64,000 nucleotides of DNA from Incurvaria masculella (lineage: Eukaryota > Arthropoda > Insecta > Lepidoptera > Incurvariidae): NCBI GenBank assembly GCA_946894095.1, contig OX335645.2:24203001-24267000 (forward strand), in the 5' to 3' direction. Below are positions 45,771 to 55,695 of the stretch, piece by piece. The notes under the pieces are model-generated. The model was not told the origin of the DNA and did no database searches. It worked only from the letters and a program-made list of their open reading frames with translations. A program made the position numbers and the translations under genes. Each line of letters starts with the position of its first letter. The first letter of the stretch is position 1.

Positions 45771-48606
45771 TATAGAGACAGAAAATTGTTTACAAAAAAT
45801 AAAAATAACCGGCTTCAATCGACCTAACGATGCTTGCCAGCAATATAAATTAATAATTTAAGCGAAGAAAAGTTAATCTGCATAAAATAATAATAACTTA
45901 TCGAGCATTAAACGAAGTAACCCTTGACTTCGGTCAATTAGTTGGCTCGCAGGCCGGAGGAAGGCGGTGCGGGCGGCGCGGCGATGACCCGTCTGTGGCG
46001 CTTGTTTTTTGTACAATTTAATTATTTCTAGCGGAGCATATGCTCCATAAATCTGGTAATCAATTAGGCTGGACAGCCGACACTCCACCCCCGCCCGCCC
46101 CCCCACCACCCCCGCAGCCAGGTGCCACCTCCGCCGCGCCGCGTCTCACCGCACCGTCGGGACGCCAACAACCAAGTTTCGGCCCGTGGAAAAATATAAT
46201 GTCCATTTTGAAAATTAATTATTTAGAATTAGGTAATACACATTAATAATATAAATATATAAATTATAAATAATAAAAACAAATGGGTGTTCGTGTTAAA
46301 AAACCCGGTCTGTTATGAACCAATTAAAATGGTTTTCGTTGTTAGCAGTCAATCGTATCTGTGTTTTAAAATACCATAATATATGGGGTGACATGTTTAA
46401 CTGAAAAATGCAGCATATTCCGGAAATCTAGTTAATTAAGTTTGCTTCCAGCAAATACGCAAAAACAGAACATATAACTTTTTGTCTTTAAAGGAGATGG
46501 ACCAAATTTGTAGTAATGTGCAGGCATTGACTATAGTATATCCTAATGTAATGGTTATTACTGTGAAGCATGGAAGAACGAATAAATAGGGGCTCAATAT
46601 TAGAAAAAATACATTAAAGGTAATCTAGATGCACGTTGAGCATTTGATTTTTCAAAATTTATTTATCAACCCCAACGAAGTCATTTGAGAATTTTTTGTA
46701 TCAAGTGTTTATTCATTGACAAATTATTAAATGATATAAGGCTATCCCCTAACTTTGATGACTCAGAAACCCCATTACTTGTAAATTTTTAAATGTGTCC
46801 ATTATATTAGGCATTTATATGAATCGATAACCATAGGTTTGGTTTGTGGTCACAAACTTACCGTAAGTGGGTCAATTTTAGCCAATGTCCTTTCATCTTT
46901 ATATCAGTCAAGAAAAAACCATTACAGAATGCTAATTTAATTGTATTTATAACAATAAATGTTAACATATAAATGTGACATTTAACATTTAAACATTTTA
47001 TGTGAACATTGCTACGGACCTAAAAAAGATTTCAACGCAACGCCGCAGCTTTCTTCGTGTCTTCACGGAGAATTCACGATCTCAAAACTATGTAAATCTT
47101 TCGATATGTATACAAATGGCTTCACTAACGAAGCCTACTCAATTTACTTTATTAAAAACTATTTACGCTTCCCCCCTTGTCGACTTTTAAGGTGACTGAA
47201 CACATTAAGGATCTGAAAATGACCATGCCAACGTCGCGCACAACGGACAACTCTTCTCATCTCACTCCTGTGGCACTGCGACTGTATGTATTTGCATAAG
47301 ATCGTTGTCGGCGGCGGCGGCGGCGGAGGCGGCAGGGCTGCGCATGCGCTGATTGTGTTTATTTTATTCATTCGTGACGGAGATGAAATATGGAGTCCAT
47401 AAATTACGGCGATTGTGAATCGGTGAGCGGGCGGCGCGCGGCGCGGCGCGGCCCGGGGCGATTTCAATTTGGACCCCACTCGTCCAGTGCGTCCAGCGCC
47501 CCTCGACGCTTCGGCCGACGAGGTCTCGGCTGCCCGAGCGCCGAGCGGCCCGAGCCGGCCCGTCGAAGCAGAATCGTCGAGCCGCACGTATTTATTCTCC
47601 ACTGAACAAACAGCCGGCATACCGACGCACACCTAACGAACGCGAGCGTCTTGAAAGATGGCACATGGAACGCTCGAGAAATTGATTTAGCCACATTAGT
47701 TAGTACCGGACAAATGATGGTCTAACATGTCGAGGTCCCGGATGTTCGTGAGGTCGAGAGTCTGTGCCGATTTTGAGCGACCGCATCAGTTCGCGCGGGA
47801 CTTTTAGTAATTACGAACGGCAATAATTTACGAGTCCATTATTTGTCAAACTCACTAAGCTTGGAAGGCTCGGGCCGATGCTGGTGGAATGGCTCGTAAA
47901 GCGACGCGACCGCACCGCGCCATTAATGTCTGAATGCATAAAAAGGTACCCCATTGACGCACTCCCCCCCCCCCCCCCACCGCCGCGATACCCTCACAAT
48001 AACCTTTTGTTACTGTTGTTCGGAATCTTATTAAAATTACACTGAATTCAATTATCTGGCCGTCTTGAGCGGGTTTCGATAACCATTTTCCCGCTCTTTA
48101 CGACGCACCGGCGGCCATTAAATATGCTGTTATTGCTCGTAACTCCATAGAGCATGGCAATACCGAGTTAACATTGTTTAGCGAGCCATTACGGCGCACT
48201 TGTAGCGTCGTCTCCCGCCATAAAGCTCTAAGCGGCAGTGGCGGCATTACCATATCGGGGTTCCGTTCATCAAAAATAAAAATAAACTCTTATAATATCA
48301 CTTTTTTGTCCATCTGTCTGTCTGTCGAGTACCTTTCTCTCAGAAACTCGTGGACATAGAATTATCTTACATAGGTCTATGGCCTCATGGAGCTGTAAAC
48401 CATATAGATCCAAGGAACCATAGATCTAATAATTTGATATAAATATCAACTTGATATGACCAAATTGTATAAGTGGTGTTAAGATACACAAAAAATGCAT
48501 ATACCGAGGAAAAATCCGGTGGTTCGAAATGAGAAGAATGGACGGACAATTGTTTTTCACAATCAACATTGCACATATGAATAAAACTTAACCTTAATTT
48601 TATGTA
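45771..48606. other. Unique DNA with GC-rich patches
   Basis: 46,085-46,165 and 47,305-47,590 are CpG-rich. 47,964-47,978 is a C-run. 47,640-48,260 is balanced and non-repetitive. Frames over 47,159-47,694 are composition artefacts. Confidence 0.4.
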
Positions 48607-48650
48607 TAGGGCGGCATATGGCGTACGCCAGGACCTCACATAACAGGGCC
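48607..48650. repeat. Short dispersed motif shared with 62.15 kb
   Basis: GCGGCATATGGCGTACGCCA and CTCACATAACAGG are nearly repeated at 62,152-62,195 (CGGCATATGGCGTACCCTAG; CTCATATAACAGG). Too short to classify. Confidence 0.5.
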
Positions 48651-48800
48651 TTTAGAACTTTCAAAGGAGTTGCGATATATTCGCCACCACCTGTAGCTGA
48701 CACAAAAAAATATGATTAAAAGTCAATTTTTTGGGTGTTTTCTGTCCAAAATTAGGGTTAGGAATAAATAGAAAAACATTTAATAATAAGGGAAAGATAT

Positions 48801-49075
48801 CCTTTATGACGGAGATAGATTGCTAATACCATGCCTACTGGCATGATATTGGCCCAACCCACCATATAGTAACTAGGAGCTTAGCAAGCCAGGATCCACC
48901 TTGTTTTGCGCGGCTACATTGAACTAGATGGAAAATATGGACATTTTTCCTTGGCGATTCGACTTTCGTTCAATACGATTCGGACGGAAACCTAGTACGT
49001 AAGGAAGGGGAGATCTAACCATAAAAGACGAATCCCTTAGCTGTCTCTTACGATATGCGCGGGAAGAAAAGCAGT
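48801..49075 (-). mobile_element. SINE-A, diverged, antisense
   Basis: GCTAATACCATGCCTACTGG, GGCTACATTGAACTAGATGG and CCTAGTACGTAAGGAAGGG lead to a head variant ending GCGCGGGAAGAAAAG. The same head ending is seen near 51,640. Confidence 0.7.
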
Positions 49076-49097
49076 AGGCTTGATTGTATTATTTGTA

Positions 49098-49170
49098 TTG
49101 TTTATTGTATATTCATCATCCATAGACAGTACACTGCACTCGGATTTGTCATATTTTATCATTAGCCAGT
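49098..49170. repeat. Dispersed 70-bp repeat, copy 2
   Basis: ATCATCCATAGACAGTACAC and TGCACTCGGATTTG match the copy at 40,352-40,420. It lies just beyond the head end of a SINE-A copy. Confidence 0.6.
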
Positions 49171-50496
49171 TCGGGGAAATCCCAGCGAAGAAGAACTGGA
49201 AAGAAACTCCGCTGGTTTTTTTTTTCAACGTCCACTTAGTCTAAATTTACAAAAGTATTTAGACTCACAGATAAACACGCTAAATTAATATGAATTGACG
49301 AGAATCAGCAATTTATGTCATATGCAACAGTTCATGACAAATATCAGTTTATTAGTAAAGACCATGCCCGCCATCTAGAATGTTGCTAATTGGAGCAAGC
49401 CAGTCCCCACAAACAGCACCCGTTCACGAGCATCACGCCAGGCACAGCCATCGCCTCTATCAACCATATTTTAGGGAAAGAGGAGACCCGAACCCATCGT
49501 CGCCGCAAATAGGGACCTTAAAGCGATGCACTACTCCAGTGGCAACATGAAAAGTTGTGAAAGCTCTGTACGATTTAGTTTTAATACGATTATTTCTGTC
49601 ATGAACTACTACAGTGACCTGTAAACAAAAAGTCAAAATACAAAATGCATTATTATTCTTACAGCTAAAAAAAAACTATATAATATTACACTTTAAATGG
49701 TAGCATTTAAAGTGTAATATTTAATTAAGTGTAAGAAAATTAAGAGTACAATGGTTTGAGAGCAACCATATACGAATAAGATTCCTGAAAGAGATTCTGA
49801 CCAACACCTACTGTTAAATAATGCTTTAATACAGTTCGGGTGTACAGAGCCCTTGTCATTATTGATACGAAATTGTATCAAATCAATATTATTTTGTTAG
49901 TAATTTCATACTACACGTAGTATTTATCATAAAAATAATATGGATACATAATGTATCGAGTGTCAAAAGTATATGCCCGAACCCACACTGAAGGACATTT
50001 AGTGGCGGACCTTTTATTCCGGGAGGTCACGACATTTTTGTCGCGATCTCCTGGTATACTTGTCCGTTGTCTTTACAACTAATATTAATTACTAATATTA
50101 AAATGTTGATCCTTTCGAGCATTTTCAGAACCATTGGTGAGTTCGCATCGTTTGTCTGGGTGTCGCGCCGGCCGCCGCTCTGTAGTGAGTGGTGAGTGGC
50201 GAGTCAGCGCCGCCGCCGCGGCCTCCGCCGCGGCCGCTGGCTGCGCGCGCGCTGCGTGCGTCGTGTCGTCGCAGCGTGACGTCACACCGCGACGTGTCGC
50301 GCCCACGCCACACTATTATGCCGCCACGCCGAGATGCAGAGCCGTCGTCACTGTATAAACGCGACATGACCGCCAATGAATGCTGCGATGTTCGTTTCGG
50401 AAACCTTATTGTATTGCAACCGGCTAATTCAAACCCTATGAGACCGGGGTCATAGAATAAGTAATCCGGGGTGTCCAGACCCTCTAGGCACATATA
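49171..50496. other. Unique DNA with CpG-rich block at 50.15-50.35 kb
   Basis: The GC block (GCCGCCGCGGCCTCCGCCGC) supports overlapping frames in all directions. No domain. The 18-bp hairpin at 49.7 kb lies here. Confidence 0.4.
49682..49721. repeat. Perfect 18-bp hairpin, 4-nt loop
   Basis: AATATTACACTTTAAATG and CATTTAAAGTGTAATATT flank GTAG. Confidence 0.75.
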
Positions 50497-50740
50497 CTCA
50501 GGGGCGTGGGGACTTGCATTTGTCTTGGTTTCTATACTCGCCTCGTTCAAGTACCATTTTATTTATCTTCCATGTAAAACGGTAAGTCTACTCTTCTCCT
50601 ATTAGATGCTAGGGTTAAGGCTTCCCTACTTGGTACCATCGCATTGGGTGAAAATATGGTCGAAGCGGCAATAAAACATTATGCTTGTTTTCCATCCAGT
50701 TCGAAGTAGCATAATGTATTTCTATATGAGGAACACCACT
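50497..50740 (+). mobile_element. SINE-A, sense, diverged
   Basis: Head remnants (GGGGCGTGGGGACTTGC) are followed by body GGTACCATCGCATTGGGTGA, TATGGTCGAAGCGGCAATAA and TTCCATCCAGTTCGAAGTAG. The tail is lost. Confidence 0.75.
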
Positions 50741-50745
50741 GTAAT

Positions 50746-50883
50746 GGGTTATTTAGACGACAAAAATAAGCAGCTAACTTAAAAACAAATTAGGAATCTG
50801 AAAAAAATTGCAGTTCCCATACTATTCGTAGAAGTCACATGGCTAAAATGATATGCTGCTTATTTTTGTCTCAAGAATAACCC
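50746..50883. mobile_element. Small MITE, 138 bp
   Basis: 29-bp ends (GGGTTATTTAGACGACAAAA, and its imperfect inverse ending GAATAACCC) share ACAAAAATAAGCAGC exactly. No coding content. Confidence 0.7.
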
Positions 50884-51130
50884 CTTGAAGTTCTGTGCGC
50901 ATTAAAAAGAGCATACCTATAGATTTTTCCTCTGAATGGACATGTATGACTACTACCACATTTACTGACATATTAGTCCATCACATCTCATGGTGACTAG
51001 GTGCCATGCCAGGATCTTTCTTTTATTGTACAGCTAAATTGAGCTGGATAGAGACCATTGAAGAGCATTCAATGCGATGTTACGAGTCTGGGCGGAATCA
51101 ACCATACCGAATCCGAACCACGAACGATTA

Positions 51131-51590
51131 TTTTTATGTATTTAATGGATACGACATTACCGTTATCTCATTAATTTGAGTTTCAGCGACATCTACATTT
51201 TAAGCATTGTAATCAGATTTTGAAAATAATCTGAAAAAGTATTGGTCGTGACATTCGTCGGAAGCAGGACTTGAACCTGCGACCTTTGGATTACATGTCC
51301 ACTGCTCTAAACCAACTGAGCTATCCCGACAATTACATCAGCCAACGAATTTCTCGATTATATTCGAATCGACACAATGCTTCCCCTATCTTCTGCTAGA
51401 TGGCGCTGATGATGTTTTTGCGTATTGATCCTCCGCTAAGGCATTTTGACTGCAATGATTGAGCTATCAATCTTATTGCTGTCGTCACCAAAGACAAAGA
51501 GAAAGGTCGTCACGACCAATACTTTTTCAGATTATTTTCAAAATCTGATTACAATGCTTAAAATGTAGATGTCGCTGAAACTCAAATTAA
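51131..51590 (-). mobile_element. Hairpin retroposon: perfect 82-bp inverted arms around a tRNA-Lys-like core
   Basis: Arms at 51,171-51,252 and 51,509-51,590 are perfect reverse complements over 82 bp. The 12-mer CACGAACGATTA flanks the insert at 51,119-51,130 and 51,591-51,602. The right arm abuts one copy; at the other end, read on the minus strand, the sequence runs about 40 bp past the arm into a short A-rich end (ATAAAAA) before the second copy. This is an A-tailed retroposon arrangement on the minus strand, inserted in a SINE-A copy. The interior holds a block also found near 12.35-12.47 kb and the tRNA-like region. Confidence 0.85.
51256..51330 (-). pseudogene. tRNA-Lys-derived cloverleaf (SINE head or tRNA pseudogene)
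   Basis: On the minus strand, 75 nt fold as a near-complete tRNA: a 7-bp acceptor stem (GTCGGGA with TTCCGAC), D arm GCTC/GAGC, and T arm GCAGG-TTCAAGT-CCTGC with a good B box. The anticodon stem has one mismatch. The sequence most resembles tRNA-Lys, but the anticodon loop reads CATGTAA, so position 33 is A rather than the near-universal U and the nominal anticodon is TGT. That argues against a functional decoding tRNA and for a retroposon promoter. No CCA is encoded. Confidence 0.75.
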
Positions 51591-51766
51591 CACGAACGAT
51601 TAATTCATTAGTGAGCTCTTAAGACATGCACGGGAAGAAATGACGTGGGCACGACTATATTGTTGTACGTGCCGGAACCCACAAAGCAGAAAGGATATAG
51701 AGTATACATATAATACTGAACAATAAGCCATCCCTGTGTGCGGGGAGTGGTCGAGAGGCGACAGCT

Positions 51767-54700
51767 AAATAGTATAAACTATGACGTAGGGACCTATCAA
51801 AGAATTTTATAAATAGTATAAACTATGACGTAGGGACCTATCAAACAATTTTATAAATAGTATAAACTATGACGTAGGGACCTATCAAAGAATTTTATAA
51901 ATAGTATAAACTATGACGTAGGGACCTATCAAACAATTTTATAAATAGTATAAACTATGACGTAGGGACCTATCAAACAATTTTATAAATAGTATAAACT
52001 ATGACGTAGGGACCTATCAAACAATTTTATAAATAGTATAAACTATGACGTAGGGACCTATCAAACAATTTTATAAATAGTATAAACTATGACGTAGGGA
52101 CCTATCAAAGAATTTTATAAATAGTATAAACTATGACGTAGGGACCTATCAAAGAATTTTATAAATAGTATAAACTATGACGTAGGGACCTATCAAAGAA
52201 TTTTATAAATAGTATAAACTATGACGTAGGGATCTATCAAAGAATTTTATAAATAGTATAAACTATGACGTAGGGACCTATCAAAGAATTTTATAAATAG
52301 TATAAACTATGACGTAGGGACCTATCAAAGAATTTTATAAATAGTATAAACTATGACGTAGGGACCTATCAAACAATTTTATAAATAGTATAAACTATGA
52401 CGTAGGGACCTATCAAACAATTTTATAAATAGTATAAACTATGACGTAGGGACCTATCAAACAATTTTATAAATAGTATAAACTATGACGTAGGGACCTA
52501 TCAAACAATTTTATAAATAGTATAAACTATGACGTAGGGACCTATCAAACAATTTTATAAATAGTATAAACTATGACGTAGGGACCTATCAAACAATTTT
52601 ATAAATAGTATAAACTATGACGTAGGGACCTATCAAAGAATTTTATAACTAGTATAAACTATGACGTAGGGACCTATCAAAGAATTTTATAAATAGTATA
52701 AACTATGACGTAGGGACCTATCAAACAATTTTATAAATAGTATAAACTATGACGTAGGGACCTATCAAACAATTTTATAAATAGTATAAACTATGACGTA
52801 GGGACCTATCAAACAATTTTAGAAATAGTATAAACTATGACGTAGGGACCTATCAAACAATTTTATAAATAGTATAAACTATGACGTAGGGACCTATCAA
52901 ACAATTTTATAAATAGTATAAACTATGACGTAGGGACCTATCAAACAATTTTATAAATAGTATAAACTATGACGTAGGGACCTATCAAACAATTTTATAA
53001 ATAGTATAAACTATGACGTAGGGACCTATCAAACAATTTTATAAATAGTATAAACTATGACGTAGGGACCTATCAAAGAATTTTATAACTAGTATAAACT
53101 ATGACGTAGGGACCTATCAAACAATTTTATAAATAGTATAAACTATGACGTAGGGACCTATCAAACAATTTTATAAATAGTATAAACTATGACGTAGGGA
53201 CCTATCAAACAATTTTATAAATAGTATAAACTATGACGTAGGGACCTATCAAACAATTTTATAAATAGTATAAACTATGACGTAGGGACCTATCAAACAA
53301 TTTTATAAATAGTATAAACTATGACGTAGGGACCTATCAAACAATTTTATAAATAGTATAAACTATGACGTAGGGACCTATCAAACAATTTTATAAATAG
53401 TATAAACTATGACGTAGGGACCTATCAAACAATTTTATAAATAGTATAAACTATGACGTAGGGACCTATCAAACAATTTTATAAATAGTATAAACTATGA
53501 CGTAGGGACCTATCAAACAATTTTATAAATAGTATAAACTATGACGTAGGGACCTATCAAACAATTTTATAAATAGTATAAACTATGACGTAGGGACCTA
53601 TCAAAGAATTTTATAACTAGTATAAACTATGACGTAGGGACCTATCAAAGAATTTTATAAATAGTATAAACTATGACGTAGGGACCTATCAAAGAATTTT
53701 ATAACTAGTATAAACTATGACGTAGGGACCTATCAAACAATTTTATAAATAGTATAAACTATGACGTAGGGACCTATCAAACAATTTTATAAATAGTATA
53801 AACTATGACGTAGGGACCTATCAAACAATTTTATAAATAGTATAAACTATGACGTAGGGACCTATCAAACAATTTTATAAATAGTATAAACTATGACGTA
53901 GGGACCTATCAAACAATTTTATAAATAGTATAAACTATGACGTAGGGACCTATCAAACAATTTTATAAATAGTATAAACTATGACGTAGGGACCTATCAA
54001 AGAATTTTATAACTAGTATAAACTATGACGTAGGGACCTATCAAACAATTTTATAAATAGTATAAACTATGACGTAGGGACCTATCAAACAATTTTATAA
54101 ATAGTATAAACTATGACGTAGGGACCTATCAAACAATTTTATAAATAGTATAAACTATGACGTAGGGACCTATCAAACAATTTTATAAATAGTATAAACT
54201 ATGACGTAGGGACCTATCAAACAATTTTATAAATAGTATAAACTATGACGTAGGGACCTATCAAACAATTTTATAAATAGTATAAACTATGACGTAGGGA
54301 CCTATCAAACAATTTTATAAATAGTATAAACTATGACGTAGGGACCTATCAAACAATTTTATAAATAGTATAAACTATGACGTAGGGACCTATCAAACAA
54401 TTTTATAAATAGTATAAACTATGACGTAGGGACCTATCAAAGAATTTTATAACTAGTATAAACTATGACGTAGGGACCTATCAAAGAATTTTATAAATAG
54501 TATAAACTATGACGTAGGGACCTATCAAAGAATTTTATAAATAGTATAAACTATGACGTAGGGACCTATCAAACAATTTTATAAATAGTATAAACTATGA
54601 CGTAGGGACCTATCAAACAATTTTATAAATAGTATAAACTATGACGTAGGGACCTATCAAACAATTTTATAAATAGTATAAACTATGACGTAGGGACCTA

Positions 54701-54977
54701 TCAAACAATTTTATAAATAGTATAAACTATGACGTAGGGACCTATCAAACAATTTTATAAATAGTATAAACTATGACGTAGGGACCTATCAAAGAATTTT
54801 ATAACTAGTATAAACTATGACGTAGGGACCTATCAAAGAATTTTATAAATAGTATAAACTATGACGTAGGGACCTATCAAAGAATTTTATAAATAGTATA
54901 AACTATGACGTAGGGACCTATCAAAGAATTTTATAAATAGTATAAACTATGACGTAGGGACCTATCAAAGAATTTTA
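51767..54977. repeat. Satellite: 73 tandem copies of a 44-bp unit
   Basis: The unit begins AGTATAAACTATGACGTAGG and repeats every 44 bp with no indel that I can find; I counted 73 copies by hand. Variation is nearly confined to two positions: G or C in CAAA(G/C)AATT and A or C in ATAA(A/C)TAGT. The second variant creates an ACTAGT (SpeI) site and occurs only in units that also carry the G. Isolated changes include one T in GGGATCTATC near 52,233 and one AGAAAT near 52,821. Each unit has a 5-bp dyad (ATAGT, 4-nt gap, ACTAT), a TATAAATA string and a TGACGTA string. Low divergence implies recent amplification or homogenisation. Confidence 0.98.
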
Positions 54978-55159
54978 AGCATGCGATTTTCCGAAATGGC
55001 AATTAAAATTTACAATCTTGTAAGTGTCATATTGAAAAGAAGAGACTGAATTCTTGTGTAATTTCAAATTTTAAGTATTTAATATGTAACAGGCCTTACG
55101 GGGCTGACATGGTCACAAAGTGTACCCAAGCCCGAAAAAAAAAAATTGATTAAAAAAAA
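54978..55159 (+). other. Unique 3' segment of the satellite retroposon, ending in A-runs
   Basis: This is non-repeated sequence between the last 44-bp unit and the second direct repeat. It has a balanced block around 55,092-55,133 (GGCCTTACGGGGCTGACATG and following) and then A-rich runs. It holds no open frame of note. By position it would be the 3' body and tail of the retroposed RNA. Confidence 0.5.
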
Positions 55160-55285
55160 AATAAGCCATCCCGAAATAACACAATTTGTGCTGATATGCG
55201 TTATCTATACTTATACTCTGTATGTTTGTACAAACCGCCGGGTTCACAATGTTTTTATTTTATTTTATTTTATTTTATTTTATTT

Positions 55286-55695
55286 GGGAAATCAACAGCG
55301 TGTTACATCACAAGTTAACATAATACATGAGCTAAAATATGTTGCCAATTACAGATTTCCTCTAATATAAACAAAGTAAAAGTAGACACCAGACACAAAT
55401 TCTGGTTAAGTATAGAACGTTCATTACAGTACATAAGTTGTATTTAAATTACATAGGTAATAAGCTAATTGCTTAAATTTAAATGATACATTTTCTTTCT
55501 AGACGACCTTGTGCTTGTTTAATGTGTGAATGTGAGTGGGTGTTTGTGAATGAGATGGCCTGAGGGTGTGAGGGTGTGTTAGGGTGTGCGAGGGTGTGTT
55601 AGTGTGTGTGTGTATGTGAGAGAGAGAGGGAAGGTGTGTGTATGTGAGAGAGAGAGGGAAGGTGTGTGTATGGGTGAGTGATATGTGTTTCATAT
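55286..55695 (-). other. 3' UTR of the LINE with GT-rich block
   Basis: This is the sequence between the ORF2 stop and the AAAAT tail. On the plus strand, 55,520-55,690 is a degenerate GTGTGA/GAGAGAGGGAAGG repeat with a near-perfect duplication of about 31 bp (about 55,612-55,674). The remaining part down to 55,286 is AT-rich without further structure that I can see. Confidence 0.8.

Larger units (their letters stand above)
50925..51680 (-). mobile_element. SINE-A split by the 82-bp-arm hairpin retroposon
   Basis: Antisense body (ACTAGGTGCCATGCCAGGAT; GTCTGGGCGGAATCAACC; CCGAATCCGAACCACGAACG) stops at 51,130 and resumes at 51,591 after the hairpin insert, through GACATGCACGGGAAGAAATG. Confidence 0.7.
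51722..55172 (+). mobile_element. Candidate retroposon carrying a 73-copy satellite, with poly(A)-like tail and 13-bp direct repeats
   Basis: The 13-mer AATAAGCCATCCC occurs at 51,722-51,734 and again at 55,160-55,172. Between them lie a 32-bp leader, the 44-bp satellite array, a unique segment of about 180 bp, and an A-rich end (runs of 11 and 9 A at about 55,135-55,160) directly against the second copy. Direct repeat, then insert, then A-tail, then direct repeat is the signature of target-primed retroposition in plus orientation. The leader contains GTGGTCGAGAGGCGA, which resembles the A box of a Ser/Leu tRNA. Whether one RNA ever spanned the whole array, or a short retroposon expanded afterwards, cannot be told from sequence alone. 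Confidence 0.6.

Noticed and set aside
47159..47694. 157-codon minus-strand frame and its partners
   Set aside because: CpG-rich composition opens frames on both strands; no domain or splice context supports a gene.
50085..50550. Overlapping frames near 50.3 kb
   Set aside because: Four frames on two strands over one Ala/Arg-coding GC block indicate composition, not coding.
51256..51330. Functional tRNA-Thr(TGT) gene
   Set aside because: The anticodon loop has A at position 33, the sequence is most like tRNA-Lys, and it lies inside a mobile hairpin element.
51767..54977. CRISPR array
   Set aside because: The 44-bp units are contiguous with no unique spacers, and the DNA is eukaryotic; it is a satellite.
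55499..55693. His/Thr-rich 64-codon frame
   Set aside because: Translation of the GT-rich block in the LINE 3' UTR.
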